From the NCBI GenBank assembly GCA_046350355.1, contig JAXMAN010000001.1, forward strand, positions 248,001 to 312,000: a stretch of DNA of 64,000 bases, read 5' to 3'. Positions within the stretch are counted from its first letter, which is position 1, and every line of letters starts with the position of its first letter. The DNA comes from UBA966 sp046350355 (GTDB lineage: Bacteria > Planctomycetota > Phycisphaerae > Phycisphaerales > SM1A02). A model generated the notes under the pieces. It saw nothing but the letters and a program-made list of their open reading frames with translations, had not been told where the DNA came from and ran no database searches. Shown in pieces: positions 17,551 to 27,079 of the stretch. The position numbers and the translations under genes were made by a program.

Positions 17551-17568
17551 GGCGGGATCGGTCCCGCC
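17551..17568 (+). terminator. hairpin after parB
   Basis: Seven-base inverted repeat GGCGGGA / TCCCGCC with a 4-base loop, 39 bases after the parB stop. There is no T tract after it, so it is a weak terminator candidate or an RNA-stability hairpin. Confidence 0.35.
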
Positions 17569-17765
17569 CGCATCCGCTCGCACCGCAGTTTCAATTCACC
17601 CCGGATCCGTCGCGAATCGCCCGCGTCCGAAGGCGCGAACTGGGATCATCCCCGGTTCGCGGCGGGCGCCGATGCGCCTCGCCGCCGGATGGACGGCCCG
17701 TCCGTGGCCGACCCGTCCCCCTGGCACACCCCACGATCGACCGAGAGACAAAGGAGACACACCGC

Positions 17766-18482
17766 ATGTTCTGCTGCTGCAATTCGCCCCGCGCCGCCTC
17801 GATCCTCCTCTGCGCCAGCGCGCTGACCATCGGCGGCGTGCTCATGGCCCGCACCGGCAACGCGCAGGAGACCGCGCGTCCGGCGGCCGAGGCCGCGCAG
17901 GCGACCCCCGCCGCGAAGCCCGCCGCTCCCGCCGCCAAGCCCGCGGACGCCGCGCCCGCCGGCAAGATCACCGCGACGATCGACGACGTCCACTCGATGG
18001 CCCTCTTCCGCGTGCAGCACATGGGCGCGGGCGCCTTCTGGGGCCGCTTCAACGACGTGAGCGGCACCTTCACCTTCACGCCCGGCAGCACCGACGGCAT
18101 GCTCTTCGACGTGACGATCAAGGCCGACTCGGTCGACAGCGGCAACAACAACCTCAACACGCACCTGCGCAGCCCCGACTTCTTCGCCGCGAAGGACTTC
18201 CCGACGCTCACCTTCAAGAGCACCGGCGCCAAGAAGACCGGCGAGAACACCTTCGACCTCATGGGCGACCTGACGATCCGCGGCGTGACCAAGCCGGTCA
18301 CCGCGAAGCTCGAGTACGTCGGCATGGCGAACATGGGCATGGGCGTGCGCGCCGGCTTCGAGGCGACCTTCACCATCAAGCGCAGCGAGTTCGGCGTGAA
18401 GTACGGCGTCGACAAGGGCGCGGTGGGCGACGATGTCCGCGTCATCGTCGGCCTCGAGGGCACCGTCGGCGACGGCAAGTGA
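17766..18482 (+). CDS. YceI-family lipid-binding periplasmic protein
   Basis: 238 residues. N-terminal export region (about residues 8-34) ending before QETARP, then an Ala/Pro linker, then the YceI eight-stranded barrel: MALFRVQHMGAGAFWGRF, FDVTIKADSVDSGNNNLN, HLRSPDFFAAKDFPTLTFKS, GDLTIRGVTKPV and FGVKYG near the end. YceI proteins bind polyprenyl chains in the periplasm and are often stress-induced. AAAGGAGAC precedes the ATG. It is followed after 6 bases by a membrane protein gene. Confidence 0.92.
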   Translation: MFCCCNSPRAASILLCASALTIGGVLMARTGNAQETARPAAEAAQATPAAKPAAPAAKPADAAPAGKITATIDDVHSMALFRVQHMGAGAFWGRFNDVSGTFTFTPGSTDGMLFDVTIKADSVDSGNNNLNTHLRSPDFFAAKDFPTLTFKSTGAKKTGENTFDLMGDLTIRGVTKPVTAKLEYVGMANMGMGVRAGFEATFTIKRSEFGVKYGVDKGAVGDDVRVIVGLEGTVGDGK

Positions 18483-18488
18483 CGCACC

Positions 18489-19538
18489 GTGGAGCTTGAC
18501 CTCCTGCTGCGCGCGGTGCTCGGGCCCGCGGCCGCCTCGGCGGCCGCGCTCGTGGCGCTTCGCCTGCTGGCCGCATGGCTGGCGGCACCGCGCGCAGCGG
18601 GGGACTCCACGCACTCCACGCATCCGGCGCGCCGCGCACGCATCGCGCGCGCGCTCGCCTCGCCGCTCTGGCTGGCGCCGCTGCTGGCGGTCCCGCCGAT
18701 CGCGGCCTTCATCCATCAGGAAGGGGAGTTCACCTGGCCGCCGCTGCTGGCGTTCGGGTGGCTGCCCGTTGCGATCGCGCTGGCCGGCGTGCTTGCGCCC
18801 GCGCTGCTCTTCCCCGACGCCGCGCGCCGCGGCGCGTCCGCGCGTGCCGACGCCGACCCGCCCGCGGTCGCGCACGCGCCCCAGGGCGGCGACACCCCCG
18901 CGTGGGGCCTCGCCACCGGCGGATGCGCGCTGCTCGCGATCGTCTCGATGGTCGTGCTTCCCGCGCCGGGCCACGCCGATGGCGTCTCCCGGCTCGTCGC
19001 GGCGGCCATCGCCGCCGTCGCCGCGTGCGGCGCCGCATGCGTCGCGCGCCGCCCCGGCATCGCCGGATTCGTCGCACCCTGGGGCTGCGCCGCCGCGCTC
19101 AGCGCGATGGCGCTCCTGGGCGGGTTCATCAAGCTCGCCGTGATCCTCGGCGCGCTCAGCGCGACGAGCGCGGGCTTCGCGGTCCTCGCGCGCTGGCTGC
19201 GCCTGGCGCCCGGCGCCGCGGGCGCGGCCGCCTTCGCGTGCATCCTCGCGGCGTGCGCCTTCCTGGGCATGGGCTACGACGAGCGGCACATGCCCGTCTG
19301 GAGCTGGGCGATCGTCGCGCTTGCGCCCGCCGCGGGAAGCCTCGCCGCGCTGCCGGCGATCGCGCGTCGTCCGCGGCTGGAGTGGATGGTCCGCGCCGGC
19401 GCGCCCATCGCGGTCGCCGCGCTCGGCGTCGCGTGCGGCGCGCTGCTTGCGCCCGCGCCCGCGCAGGAGGAGCAGGAGGTCCCCGACGCGTACCGCTCGC
19501 TCGGCGCCCGCAGCGTCGCGCCGGCGCATCTAGGATGA
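18489..19538 (+). CDS. polytopic membrane protein, unknown
   Basis: 349 residues from GTG, with about nine or ten hydrophobic segments separated by short loops; one charged loop (about residues 115-140) is Arg/Asp/Pro-rich. I recognise no family. The C-terminal 30 residues (QEEQEVPDAYRSLGARSV) are hydrophilic. It follows yceI by 6 bases and its stop overlaps the ATG of the next small membrane gene, so the three genes are probably one transcript. Confidence 0.65.
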   Translation: MELDLLLRAVLGPAAASAAALVALRLLAAWLAAPRAAGDSTHSTHPARRARIARALASPLWLAPLLAVPPIAAFIHQEGEFTWPPLLAFGWLPVAIALAGVLAPALLFPDAARRGASARADADPPAVAHAPQGGDTPAWGLATGGCALLAIVSMVVLPAPGHADGVSRLVAAAIAAVAACGAACVARRPGIAGFVAPWGCAAALSAMALLGGFIKLAVILGALSATSAGFAVLARWLRLAPGAAGAAAFACILAACAFLGMGYDERHMPVWSWAIVALAPAAGSLAALPAIARRPRLEWMVRAGAPIAVAALGVACGALLAPAPAQEEQEVPDAYRSLGARSVAPAHLG

Positions 19539-19786
19539 GCCCGATGCTCGCGTGGATCCCCTTCGTGCAGCCCGCTCCCGGCGTCGCCCATCTGTGGTGG
19601 CTGCTGGTCGTGCCGCTCTCGATCCTGCTGAGCATGATCTGGCGCGCGATCCGCACCGCGAACCTCGCCGACTACTGGCCGAGCGTCGCGCGCATGTCCG
19701 CGCAGATCGTCCTGGGCATGGTCGCGCTCTTCGCGGTGCTGGCCGTCCTCATCCGCGTCGCGCTGCCGCACCTGCCGGCGGAGTGA
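19535..19786 (+). CDS. small two-helix membrane protein
   Basis: 83 residues, too small for most callers but convincing: the ATG overlaps the stop of the previous gene (ATGA), and the protein has two clear hydrophobic helices (WWLLVVPLSILLSMIW and IVLGMVALFAVLAVLIRV) joined by a short soluble loop with ANLADYWPSVARMS. Function unknown; coupling suggests a partner of the upstream membrane protein. It overlaps the convergent gene end by 38 bases. Confidence 0.7.
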   Translation: MSPMLAWIPFVQPAPGVAHLWWLLVVPLSILLSMIWRAIRTANLADYWPSVARMSAQIVLGMVALFAVLAVLIRVALPHLPAE

Positions 19787-20447
19787 CGCGCCGGCGCGGC
19801 CGCAGCGCCCACGCCAGCTCGACCACGACGAACCAGCCGATCGCCAGCGCGACCGCGTTCGCGGCGAAGGCGCCCGCATGCCATCGCACCGTCGCGTGGG
19901 GATCGCCGTTGAAGATGCGCGTGAGCGCGTCGCGCGGCGCGAAGCCGCTGTCCTCGTTCGAGGCCAGCGGCGGGAAGTACTCGGTGAGCTGGACCGCGGT
20001 CCACTGCGCCGTCACGACGGGCAGCGGCCACCCGGCGGCGACCGCGCCGAAGCGCACCGTGCGTTCGTCCGCGGGCACGGGCGGCTCCGCCCAGGCAGGC
20101 AGCTCGCCATCGGAGGCGCGGTCGTTCACCAGGCGCGCGACGCTCTCGAGGTTGATCCATCGCACGACCGCGTCGCGGCGTCCGAGGCCAGTCCAGACCT
20201 GCGCGCCGCGCACGATGAAGTAGTCGTCGTTGATGGGGAGCCCCTTCATGCTCCACCAGGCGACCGGGACGATCGCGGCAGCGGTGATCGCGCCGAGCAG
20301 CGCGGCAAGCAGCAGCCGCAGGAACGGGCCTCGCCCGCGGCGGCGGCCGGACGCGGCATCGTGCGCGCCGTCCGCGCCGCGCGCGCCGTCCGCGCCACCA
20401 CCGTCGCCCGGAGGCGACCAGAGCGCCGGCCCCGGATCCGCGCTCAC
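19749..20447 (-). CDS. two-helix membrane-anchored protein, unknown
   Basis: 232 residues. A disordered Gly/Asp/Ala N-terminus (1-38), a membrane helix (about 42-65), an extracytoplasmic domain with conserved-looking GLPINDDYFIVRGAQVWTGL and TAVQLTEYFPPLA, then a second helix near 195-217 and a basic end. I do not recognise it. The ATG overlaps the stop of the DEAD-box helicase (ATGA), making it the last gene of the amidohydrolase-helicase operon. Confidence 0.65.
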   Translation of the reverse strand: MSADPGPALWSPPGDGGGADGARGADGAHDAASGRRRGRGPFLRLLLAALLGAITAAAIVPVAWWSMKGLPINDDYFIVRGAQVWTGLGRRDAVVRWINLESVARLVNDRASDGELPAWAEPPVPADERTVRFGAVAAGWPLPVVTAQWTAVQLTEYFPPLASNEDSGFAPRDALTRIFNGDPHATVRWHAGAFAANAVALAIGWFVVVELAWALRPRRRVTPPAGAAARRG

Positions 20448-22093
20448 GGCTTCGCCCCGCGACGCACGCCGCCGCCGGGCTTCTGGCCCGGGTCGAGCTT
20501 GCGCGCGCGATCGGATCCACGCATCGAGACGCCGTCGCCGGTGCGGCGTCCGCCGCGTCCCTTGGTGACGCGCGCCGCCGCGGCGTTGCCCATGCGGATG
20601 AGCGCGCCGGGCGAGGGCGCGCCGGTCGGACGCTGCTCGGTCGGCTTCGCGCCGGCCTTCGCGCCGCGCTTCGCATGCGGCTTGCCGGTTGGCTTGATGC
20701 CTGGCTTCGCGTTGGGCTTCGAAGCTGGCTTCGCGAATGGCTTCGCTCTGGACACTGCGCCGGGCTTCGCGCCCTGCTTCGCCCCCGGACGCACGCGCTC
20801 GATCGCGGGCGAGCCGCCGCGCGTGGTGCGCACGAGCCGCTCCGCATCGGGCGCGATGCCGACGCCGACGCGCGAATACGCGCGGAACTCCGGCGGACGC
20901 TCGGCCACGAGGCTGCGCTTGACGGTGCGCTCGATCTGCACCCAGCGCTCGCGGTCCACCGGCGAGCGCAGCGTGATCGCCTCCGCGACGCCGCCGCCGT
21001 GGCCCGCGCGGCCGATGCGGTGCACGTACTCCTCGGGCAGCAGCGGCACGTCGTAGTTGATGACGGTGCGCACCGCGGGCACATGCAGCCCGCGCGCGGC
21101 GACGTCGGTCGCGACCAGCACCGCCGCGCGCCCCGCGGCGAATTCCGCGAGCGCCTCCTGGCGCTGGCGCTGGCTGCGGTCGCCGTGGATCACCGCGGTG
21201 CGGAGCTCGTGCCGTCGCAGCGCGGCCGCGACCCAGCCCGCGCGCCGGCGCGTGCGGCAGAAGACGATCGTGCCGCTGCGCTTTCCATCCTTGATGAGCG
21301 CGACGGTGAGCGCGGACTTGTCCTCGTCCTCGACGTCGTACAGGTGCTGTCCCTTGTCGGTGCGCGGCGCTGGCGTGCCCTCGACGGTGCCGGGCGCGCG
21401 GCCCACGAGGTCCAGGCGCACGGGCGCGCGCAGCAGCTCCTCGACGATCGCCTCGACCGGCCGCGGCATCGTCGCCGTGAAGAAGAGGAGCTGGCGGTCC
21501 TCCGGCGCGCGCGAGAGGATCTCGCGCGCCTGCGGCAGGAAGCCCATGTCGAGCATGCGGTCGGCCTCGTCCAGCACCACGTGGCGCACGAAGGCGAGCG
21601 AGAGCGCGTCGAGCTCGCAGAGCTCCTTCACGCGCCCGGGCGTGCCGACCAGGATGTCGAGCCCCGAGCGCACGAGGTCGCGCTGCGGCGCGAGCGCGCT
21701 CTTGCCGTAGACGGCGCCCGCGCGCAGCACGGTGCCGCGCAGGAGCTGCGAGGCGTCGCGCGCGACCTGCTGCGCCAGCTCGCGCGTCGGGCAGAGCACG
21801 AGCGCGCGCATGCGGCGGCGCGGATCGACGGGGCGGCCGCGCGGACGCGGCGGCGGCTCGAGCAGCAGCCGGGTCGCGACCGGAAGCAGGAAGGCGAGCG
21901 TCTTGCCCGTGCCTGTCGCGGCGACGGCGGCGAGGTCGCGTCCCTCGAGCGCGGGCGGGATCGCCTCGCGCTGCACGCGCGTCGGCTCGACCGCGCCCTC
22001 GCGCGCGAGCGAGGCGACCAGCAGCGGGGGAATGCCCAGCGAATCAAAGGTGCTCGGCGCCGCGTCGGGCCCGGCGCTCGTCGTCTCGTTCAT
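20444..22093 (-). CDS. DEAD-box RNA helicase with basic repeat tail
   Basis: 549 residues. Q-motif region (TFDSLGIPPLLVASL...PTRVQREAIP), Walker A AATGTGKT with K64, PTRELAQQ, TPGR, DEAD at 175-178 (VLDEADRMLDMGF), motif III as TAT instead of SAT, and motifs V-VI VATDVAARGLHVPAV / YVHRIGRAGH. The last 120 residues are a Lys/Pro/Gly/Ala repeat tail ending in a glycine-rich basic segment, typical of RNA-binding tails in RhlE-like helicases. It overlaps the upstream amidohydrolase stop and the downstream membrane gene start by four bases each. Confidence 0.92.
   Translation of the reverse strand: MNETTSAGPDAAPSTFDSLGIPPLLVASLAREGAVEPTRVQREAIPPALEGRDLAAVAATGTGKTLAFLLPVATRLLLEPPPRPRGRPVDPRRRMRALVLCPTRELAQQVARDASQLLRGTVLRAGAVYGKSALAPQRDLVRSGLDILVGTPGRVKELCELDALSLAFVRHVVLDEADRMLDMGFLPQAREILSRAPEDRQLLFFTATMPRPVEAIVEELLRAPVRLDLVGRAPGTVEGTPAPRTDKGQHLYDVEDEDKSALTVALIKDGKRSGTIVFCRTRRRAGWVAAALRRHELRTAVIHGDRSQRQRQEALAEFAAGRAAVLVATDVAARGLHVPAVRTVINYDVPLLPEEYVHRIGRAGHGGGVAEAITLRSPVDRERWVQIERTVKRSLVAERPPEFRAYSRVGVGIAPDAERLVRTTRGGSPAIERVRPGAKQGAKPGAVSRAKPFAKPASKPNAKPGIKPTGKPHAKRGAKAGAKPTEQRPTGAPSPGALIRMGNAAAARVTKGRGGRRTGDGVSMRGSDRARKLDPGQKPGGGVRRGAKP
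20640..20795 (-). repeat. degenerate codon repeat encoding K-P-x-A/G units in the helicase tail
   Basis: Back-to-back units around GGCTTCGC on the + strand encode AKPGAKP-like steps (QGAKPGAVSRAKPFAKPAS, KPNAKPGIKPTGKPHAKR). Coding low-complexity repeat; length may vary between strains. Confidence 0.6.
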
Positions 22094-23541
22094 CGCGCGG
22101 AGGGTACCTGCGGCGGGTTCGCGGGCGCCGGCGCCGGTGCGGGCGCGGGTGCAGGCGCGCGTGCCGCGCCCGCCGCCGCATCCTCTCGCTGGAGCTGCTT
22201 CTCGAGGTACTTCGTGCGCATGCGCTTCTGCCGGTCGTTCAGGTCGACCGCCGCGCCGTCGATCCACGCGCGGCGCACCTGCGTCGTGAGCTCGAGCGGA
22301 TCGCCCGAGAACAGCACGACCGTCGCGCTGCGGCCGGGTTCCAGCGTGCCGTAGCGGTCGCCGACGCCGGCGAGCTCCGCGGGCACGCGCGTGATCGCCT
22401 CGAGCGCGCGGTCGCGCGGCAGTCCGTAGGCGACGGCGGTGCCGCACTGCGCGGGCAGGTTGCGTTCGTGCGCGGCGGAACCGCCCGTCGCGATCGCGAA
22501 CTCCACGCCCGCGTCGGCCAGGCGCTTCGCCACGGTGTACGGCGCGTCGTAGGGATCGCCCGAGCGCAGCGGCAGCCGATGCACGCCCGAGATGACGACG
22601 GGGACCTTGTGCTCGCGCAGCAGCGGCGCCACCTCGGGCGCGCCGAGCCCGCCGACCACGACCGGCTTCAGCCCACGGCGCACGCACCACAGCACGCCGG
22701 CCTCGATCTGCCCGGGCCAGTTCGCCTCCAGCAGCACGGGCTCGCGTCCGGCGAGCGCGCCGCGCATGCCCTCGAAGCGCGAGTCCATCGGCAGCGAGCC
22801 ATCCGCCTCGCGCGCGCGCAGGTACGCCTGCGCCGCGTCGAAGAAGCGGTCGATGCGCTCGAGCGCGCGGTCGCGCTCCTTGCGCTGGTCGCGCGCGTTC
22901 TTGTCCATCCAGCGCGCATTGACCGTCTCCATCATCGGCCAGCGCAGGATGAGCCCCGCGTCCGCGTTGGCGACGCGCTCCGCGGCGGTCCAGCCATCCA
23001 GGCGCATCGCGCTCGCGTGCCCCGCGACGACGCCGCCCTCGGGGAAGACATGCGCCATCAGGATGCCCGCGTTGCGCGCGACGGGCGGAAGGTCGCTGTC
23101 GGGATTCGCCGCGCTCGCCGCGCGGATCTCGGGACGGTCGTCGCCGAACTCGCTGCGGTCGTCCGTCGCGGCGACCTGCTCCGTCTCGATGAGGCCGATC
23201 GTCGAGTCGCCCGCCCACAGGCCCGGCGTCACGACCATCCCCTTCGCCTCGATCACCTGCGCGTCCTCGGGCTCGAGCCCCGCGGGCATCGGCTCCGCAC
23301 CGACGGCGAGGATGCGCCCCTTGTCGAAGACGAGGTATCCGTCGGGAATCGGCGCGTGCCCGCGCGTGCAGGTGCGCACATCGACATGGCGCAGCACGAT
23401 CGCCGTGCGCTGCGGCGGGCCGGGGATCTCGGTGCTCTGCGCGCGCGCACGCGGCGCGAACGCAAGCGCGGCGGCGATGGCGCAGGCGAAGGCGAGCGCG
23501 GTCGCGCGCGCGCCTGCGGCATGGATGCGTGGCAGTCTCAT
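22090..23541 (-). CDS. secreted amidohydrolase-like protein lacking the HxH metal motif
   Basis: 483 residues; signal peptide to about residue 35. The fold follows imidazolonepropionase-type amidohydrolases: an entry strand VVTPGLWAGDSTIG stands where active members have TPGLIDxHxH, so the first metal ligands are gone. Later landmarks are VVISGVHRLPLRSGDPYDAP and FAIATGGSAAHERNLPAQCG. The C-terminus is an Ala/Pro tail. It is coupled by ATGA to the 1144-residue amidohydrolase upstream and to the helicase downstream. It may be a subunit or binding partner of the active paralogue. Confidence 0.8.
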   Translation of the reverse strand: MRLPRIHAAGARATALAFACAIAAALAFAPRARAQSTEIPGPPQRTAIVLRHVDVRTCTRGHAPIPDGYLVFDKGRILAVGAEPMPAGLEPEDAQVIEAKGMVVTPGLWAGDSTIGLIETEQVAATDDRSEFGDDRPEIRAASAANPDSDLPPVARNAGILMAHVFPEGGVVAGHASAMRLDGWTAAERVANADAGLILRWPMMETVNARWMDKNARDQRKERDRALERIDRFFDAAQAYLRAREADGSLPMDSRFEGMRGALAGREPVLLEANWPGQIEAGVLWCVRRGLKPVVVGGLGAPEVAPLLREHKVPVVISGVHRLPLRSGDPYDAPYTVAKRLADAGVEFAIATGGSAAHERNLPAQCGTAVAYGLPRDRALEAITRVPAELAGVGDRYGTLEPGRSATVVLFSGDPLELTTQVRRAWIDGAAVDLNDRQKRMRTKYLEKQLQREDAAAGAARAPAPAPAPAPAPANPPQVPSAR

Positions 23542-26500
23542 CGGCGGCCTCCCATTCCGGCGGTCTCCTCGAAGATGGCGTCCCACACGAGCGCGTCCGC
23601 GCAGCCGCAGACGCCGGGATCGGCGCGGTCGGGATCGACGCCCGAGCGCACGCGCGCCAGCAGCGCCTCGCGACGCGACTGCAGCATGCGCGAGAGCAGC
23701 GGCGAGGCGCCGGAGCGCAGGCCGCCGGCGCGCGCGTCGGACGTTGCACCGCCCGCATCCGCGAACGCCGCGTCCGCATTCTCCGTCGGCTTGCCCGCTC
23801 CGCCGGGTGGTCCGCCCTCCTTGTCGTCGTCGCCTCCGCCGCCACCCGCGCCCGGGCGCGTCGACTCCGCGGCGACGAGCGCCAGGATCGCCTCGCGCGC
23901 GCGGGCGTCGCGCTCGCGCATCGCGGCGTCGGTGGCGCGGTCGAAGAGCCGCTCGCCCTCGACCCAGGTCTGCTCGCAGCGCGCGTAGACGCTCAGCGGA
24001 TCCGCGCTCCACAGCGCCAGGTCCGCGTCCTTGCCGGGCTCGAGCGATCCGCACCGGTGCGCGATCCGCAGCTGCTTCGCGGGGTTCAGCGTCACGAACT
24101 TGATCGCCTCCTCGCGCGGCAGGCCGCCCCAGCGCACCGCCTTCGCGGCCTCGGTGTTCATGCGCCGCGCGAGCTCGTCGCTGTCGGAGTTGAAGCTGGT
24201 GACGACGCCCGCGGCGGTGAGGAGCTGCCCGTTCCACGGGATCGCGTCCATCACCTCCATCTTGTACGCCCACCAGTCGCTGAAGGTGGAGGCGCCCGCG
24301 CCGTGGCGCGCGATCTCGTCCGCGACCTTGTATCCCTCGAGCACGTGCTGCAGCGTGCCGATGCGGAAGCCGTACTCCTCCGCGACGCGCAGCAGCATGG
24401 CGATCTCGTCCTGCCGGTAGCTGTGGCAGTGCACCAGGCGCGTGCCCGCGAGGATCTCCGCGAGCGCCTCGAGCTCCAGGTCGCGCCGCGGCGGCATCGT
24501 GCGCGCCTTCTCCTCGGCGGGAAGCGCCGCGAAGCGCGCCTGCTCGCGCGCAAGGTCGCGGGCCTGCGCGAAGCGGTCGCGCAGGAACGCCTCGACGCCC
24601 AGGCGGCTGCCGGGGTAGCGCCCCTTGCGGCGCACGACGTTCTCGCCGAGCGCGAACTTGATGCCCGCGGGCGCGTCGGCGATCGGGAACTCCCGCGCGG
24701 GGCGGCCCCAGCGGATCTTCACGACCGCGTTCTGCCCGCCGATGGGATTCGCGCTGCCGTGCAGCATGTTCGCGGCGGTGAGCCCGCCCGCGAGCTCGCG
24801 GTACCAGCCGACGTCGTCGGGGTCGATCGCGTCGCGGATGCGCACCTGCGCGGAGCTGTTGAGCGTCCACTCGTTGACGCCGCCGTCGATGCCGGTGTGG
24901 CTGTGGCAGTCGATGAGCCCCGGCGTGAGGTGCATGCCCGCGGCCTCGACGACCATCGCGTCGGCGGGGATCGCGCCGGCGGGAAGCGCCGCGCGCAGGT
25001 CGCGGCCGACGGCGACGATCTTGCCGTCGACGGCCAGCAGGTCCGCGTGCTCGAGGATGCCGTCCTTCGCGACGGTCCAGATCGTCGCGTCGTGGATGAG
25101 GAGCGCCTTGGGCGCCACGCGCTGCTCGAGGCCGAAGTCGCCCATCGGCGCGGTGCGCGCAATCGCGGCGACGACCGCCTTCGGATCGGGCGTGCGCGGC
25201 GGGGTGGCCTCCGGCGTGGCGCCCGCTCCGCCCGCGGGCGCCGCCCCCGCGAGCTTCTCCTCGCCCTCGCCCGCGCCATCCTTCCCGCGCTTGGGCGCAT
25301 CGCCCGTGCGCGCGCTCGGCGCGATGCGCCAGCGCAGCCGCGCGCCCTCGGGCGTGGTGATCTCCAGCTCCATCGCCTCCGTCCCCGCGAGCAGCGTGCC
25401 GCGCAGCTTGCCCGCGATGCCCAGCGCCTTGCCCGGCATCGTGAAGCCCGCGCGCGTCGCGTCGAAGCTCGCGCGCCCGCCGCGCACGCCGGCGCCGCCG
25501 GGCATCTGCAGCTCCACGCGCGAGCCCTGCGGATCGACGACCACCGCCGCCGGCAGCGTCACGCCTGCGGGCGGCGCGGCGCCCGCGCCCGCCACATCCA
25601 TCGCGCCCAGCGCATACACCCCGCCGTACGGGAAGCGCGGCGCGGGATCCACCTCATGCCGCACGCCGGCGATCCACACCTCGCGGATGCGCGCATCCTC
25701 GCCGTAGAGCGGCCCCTCGCAGACGACCAGGTTCGCCAGCTTGCCCGGTTCGACCGTGCCGGCGATCGCCGCGATCCCCAGCGCCCCCGCGGGATGCACC
25801 GTGAGCGCCGCGAGCAGCTCGTCCGCGGTCGTGCCGTACTCCATCGCGCGCCGCGCCGCCGCCGCGAACTCCTTGCGCGACTTCAGCCGCGCCGTGCTCA
25901 CCGAGGCGGGCACCCCCGCGCGCTCGAGCTGCGCGAGGTTCGTCGGCGCGAGCGCCCAGTGCTGCAGCTCGCGCAGCGAGGCGTTGCGCGCCTCCCACGG
26001 CTGCGACGCCGAAGGCGCGCGCGGGAAGTCGAAGGTCACGACCACGGGACGGCCCAGCGCGCGGATCTCCTCCAGGCGCCGGTACTCGCTCCCGCTGCCG
26101 ACGAAGGCGGCGTCGAGGCCGAACTCGTCCGCGACGGCCGCGGCGCGCAGCAGCATCCGCTCATCCGTCGCGTCGAACCAGACGCGCTGGCGTCCCTGCG
26201 CCGCCGCATGCAGCGCGGCGAGCGCGTTCGCCTGCACCGGCGGCTCGTTGCCGGCGGGATGCGCGCGCCAGACCTCCTCGCACGCGGCGTGCCAGCGCGC
26301 GTCGGAGAGGGTCTGCCGCACGAGCGCGATCGAGCCGATGAGCGCGCCGGGATACGTCGCGCGGTCCCAGTCGCCCTCGCTGCCGTGCTCGAAGGCGACC
26401 GCGGTGCCCGCGTCCTCCGCGATCGCGCGCGCGCTGCGCGGATCGTCGCCAAGGAGCGCGACCGCGCCGCTGCCGCGGAAGATGCCGCTGCCCGGATAGA

Positions 26501-26972
26501 GCCCGGCGGTCGTGAATCCCAGCGAACGCAGCTCCTTTCGCGCATCGGCGCCCAGCGCGGGCAGGTCCTGCGCGCGCACCTGCGGCACGACGCGCGCGTT
26601 CCAGTGCGCGCCGCGCTCGGCGGCGGCCGCGCGTGCGGCCTCCATGCTCTCCAGGCGGACGCAGGGATCGATGAAGCCCGCGTAGACGGTGCGTCCGTTG
26701 CCCGGGTGCACCGTCGTGCCCGGCGGCACGACGACCGCGTCCATCGGCCCGGCCGCCTCGATCCAGCCATCCTTCAGCACGACGGTCGCGTGGTCCACGC
26801 GCTGTCCGGGGCGCGGCACGAGCACCACATCCACGAGCGCGTCGCGGCGCGTCTCGCCGGGGCGCATGCCCGGCGGGGGCGCCTCCTGGGCACGCGCGTC
26901 GATGCAGGCGAGGGCGGCGAGGGCGCAGGCGAGGCAGGCGGTCAGCGCGGGGCGCGCGGCGCGAGGAAGCAT
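23538..26972 (-). CDS. large secreted double amidohydrolase (N-terminal half degenerate)
   Basis: 1144 residues, about twice the usual length. Signal peptide 1-28. The N-terminal unit (about 40-440) has YAGFIDPCVRLES where the HxH motif should be and ends with VEPGKLANLVVCEGPL. A beta-rich spacer follows (480-600). The C-terminal unit (about 610-1040) is complete: TPGLIDCHSHTG with H690 and H692, RLVHCHSYRQDE, SFNSDSDELARR and LEPGKDADLALWS. So one active and one inactive barrel are fused. The end carries a Gly/Asp-rich stretch. Expected to cleave amide or peptide bonds outside the cytoplasm. First gene of the four-gene operon. Confidence 0.85.
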   Translation of the reverse strand: MLPRAARPALTACLACALAALACIDARAQEAPPPGMRPGETRRDALVDVVLVPRPGQRVDHATVVLKDGWIEAAGPMDAVVVPPGTTVHPGNGRTVYAGFIDPCVRLESMEAARAAAAERGAHWNARVVPQVRAQDLPALGADARKELRSLGFTTAGLYPGSGIFRGSGAVALLGDDPRSARAIAEDAGTAVAFEHGSEGDWDRATYPGALIGSIALVRQTLSDARWHAACEEVWRAHPAGNEPPVQANALAALHAAAQGRQRVWFDATDERMLLRAAAVADEFGLDAAFVGSGSEYRRLEEIRALGRPVVVTFDFPRAPSASQPWEARNASLRELQHWALAPTNLAQLERAGVPASVSTARLKSRKEFAAAARRAMEYGTTADELLAALTVHPAGALGIAAIAGTVEPGKLANLVVCEGPLYGEDARIREVWIAGVRHEVDPAPRFPYGGVYALGAMDVAGAGAAPPAGVTLPAAVVVDPQGSRVELQMPGGAGVRGGRASFDATRAGFTMPGKALGIAGKLRGTLLAGTEAMELEITTPEGARLRWRIAPSARTGDAPKRGKDGAGEGEEKLAGAAPAGGAGATPEATPPRTPDPKAVVAAIARTAPMGDFGLEQRVAPKALLIHDATIWTVAKDGILEHADLLAVDGKIVAVGRDLRAALPAGAIPADAMVVEAAGMHLTPGLIDCHSHTGIDGGVNEWTLNSSAQVRIRDAIDPDDVGWYRELAGGLTAANMLHGSANPIGGQNAVVKIRWGRPAREFPIADAPAGIKFALGENVVRRKGRYPGSRLGVEAFLRDRFAQARDLAREQARFAALPAEEKARTMPPRRDLELEALAEILAGTRLVHCHSYRQDEIAMLLRVAEEYGFRIGTLQHVLEGYKVADEIARHGAGASTFSDWWAYKMEVMDAIPWNGQLLTAAGVVTSFNSDSDELARRMNTEAAKAVRWGGLPREEAIKFVTLNPAKQLRIAHRCGSLEPGKDADLALWSADPLSVYARCEQTWVEGERLFDRATDAAMRERDARAREAILALVAAESTRPGAGGGGGDDDKEGGPPGGAGKPTENADAAFADAGGATSDARAGGLRSGASPLLSRMLQSRREALLARVRSGVDPDRADPGVCGCADALVWDAIFEETAGMGGRR

Positions 26973-27011
26973 CCGCGCATTTCACCCGCATCCGCCGGCG
27001 CGCGGGCGTCC

Positions 27012-27053
27012 CGGCGCGAAAACGAAAGCGCGCGCCGGGTCGCGGCGCGCGCT
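27012..27053 (-). terminator. rho-independent terminator of flgM
   Basis: On the minus strand a ten-base perfect stem AGCGCGCGCC / GGCGCGCGCT with a 7-base loop is followed by TTTCGTTTTCG, about 27 bases after the flgM stop. Confidence 0.7.
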
Positions 27054-27079
27054 CAGGTCTTGGAATTCGCGGTCCCGGC

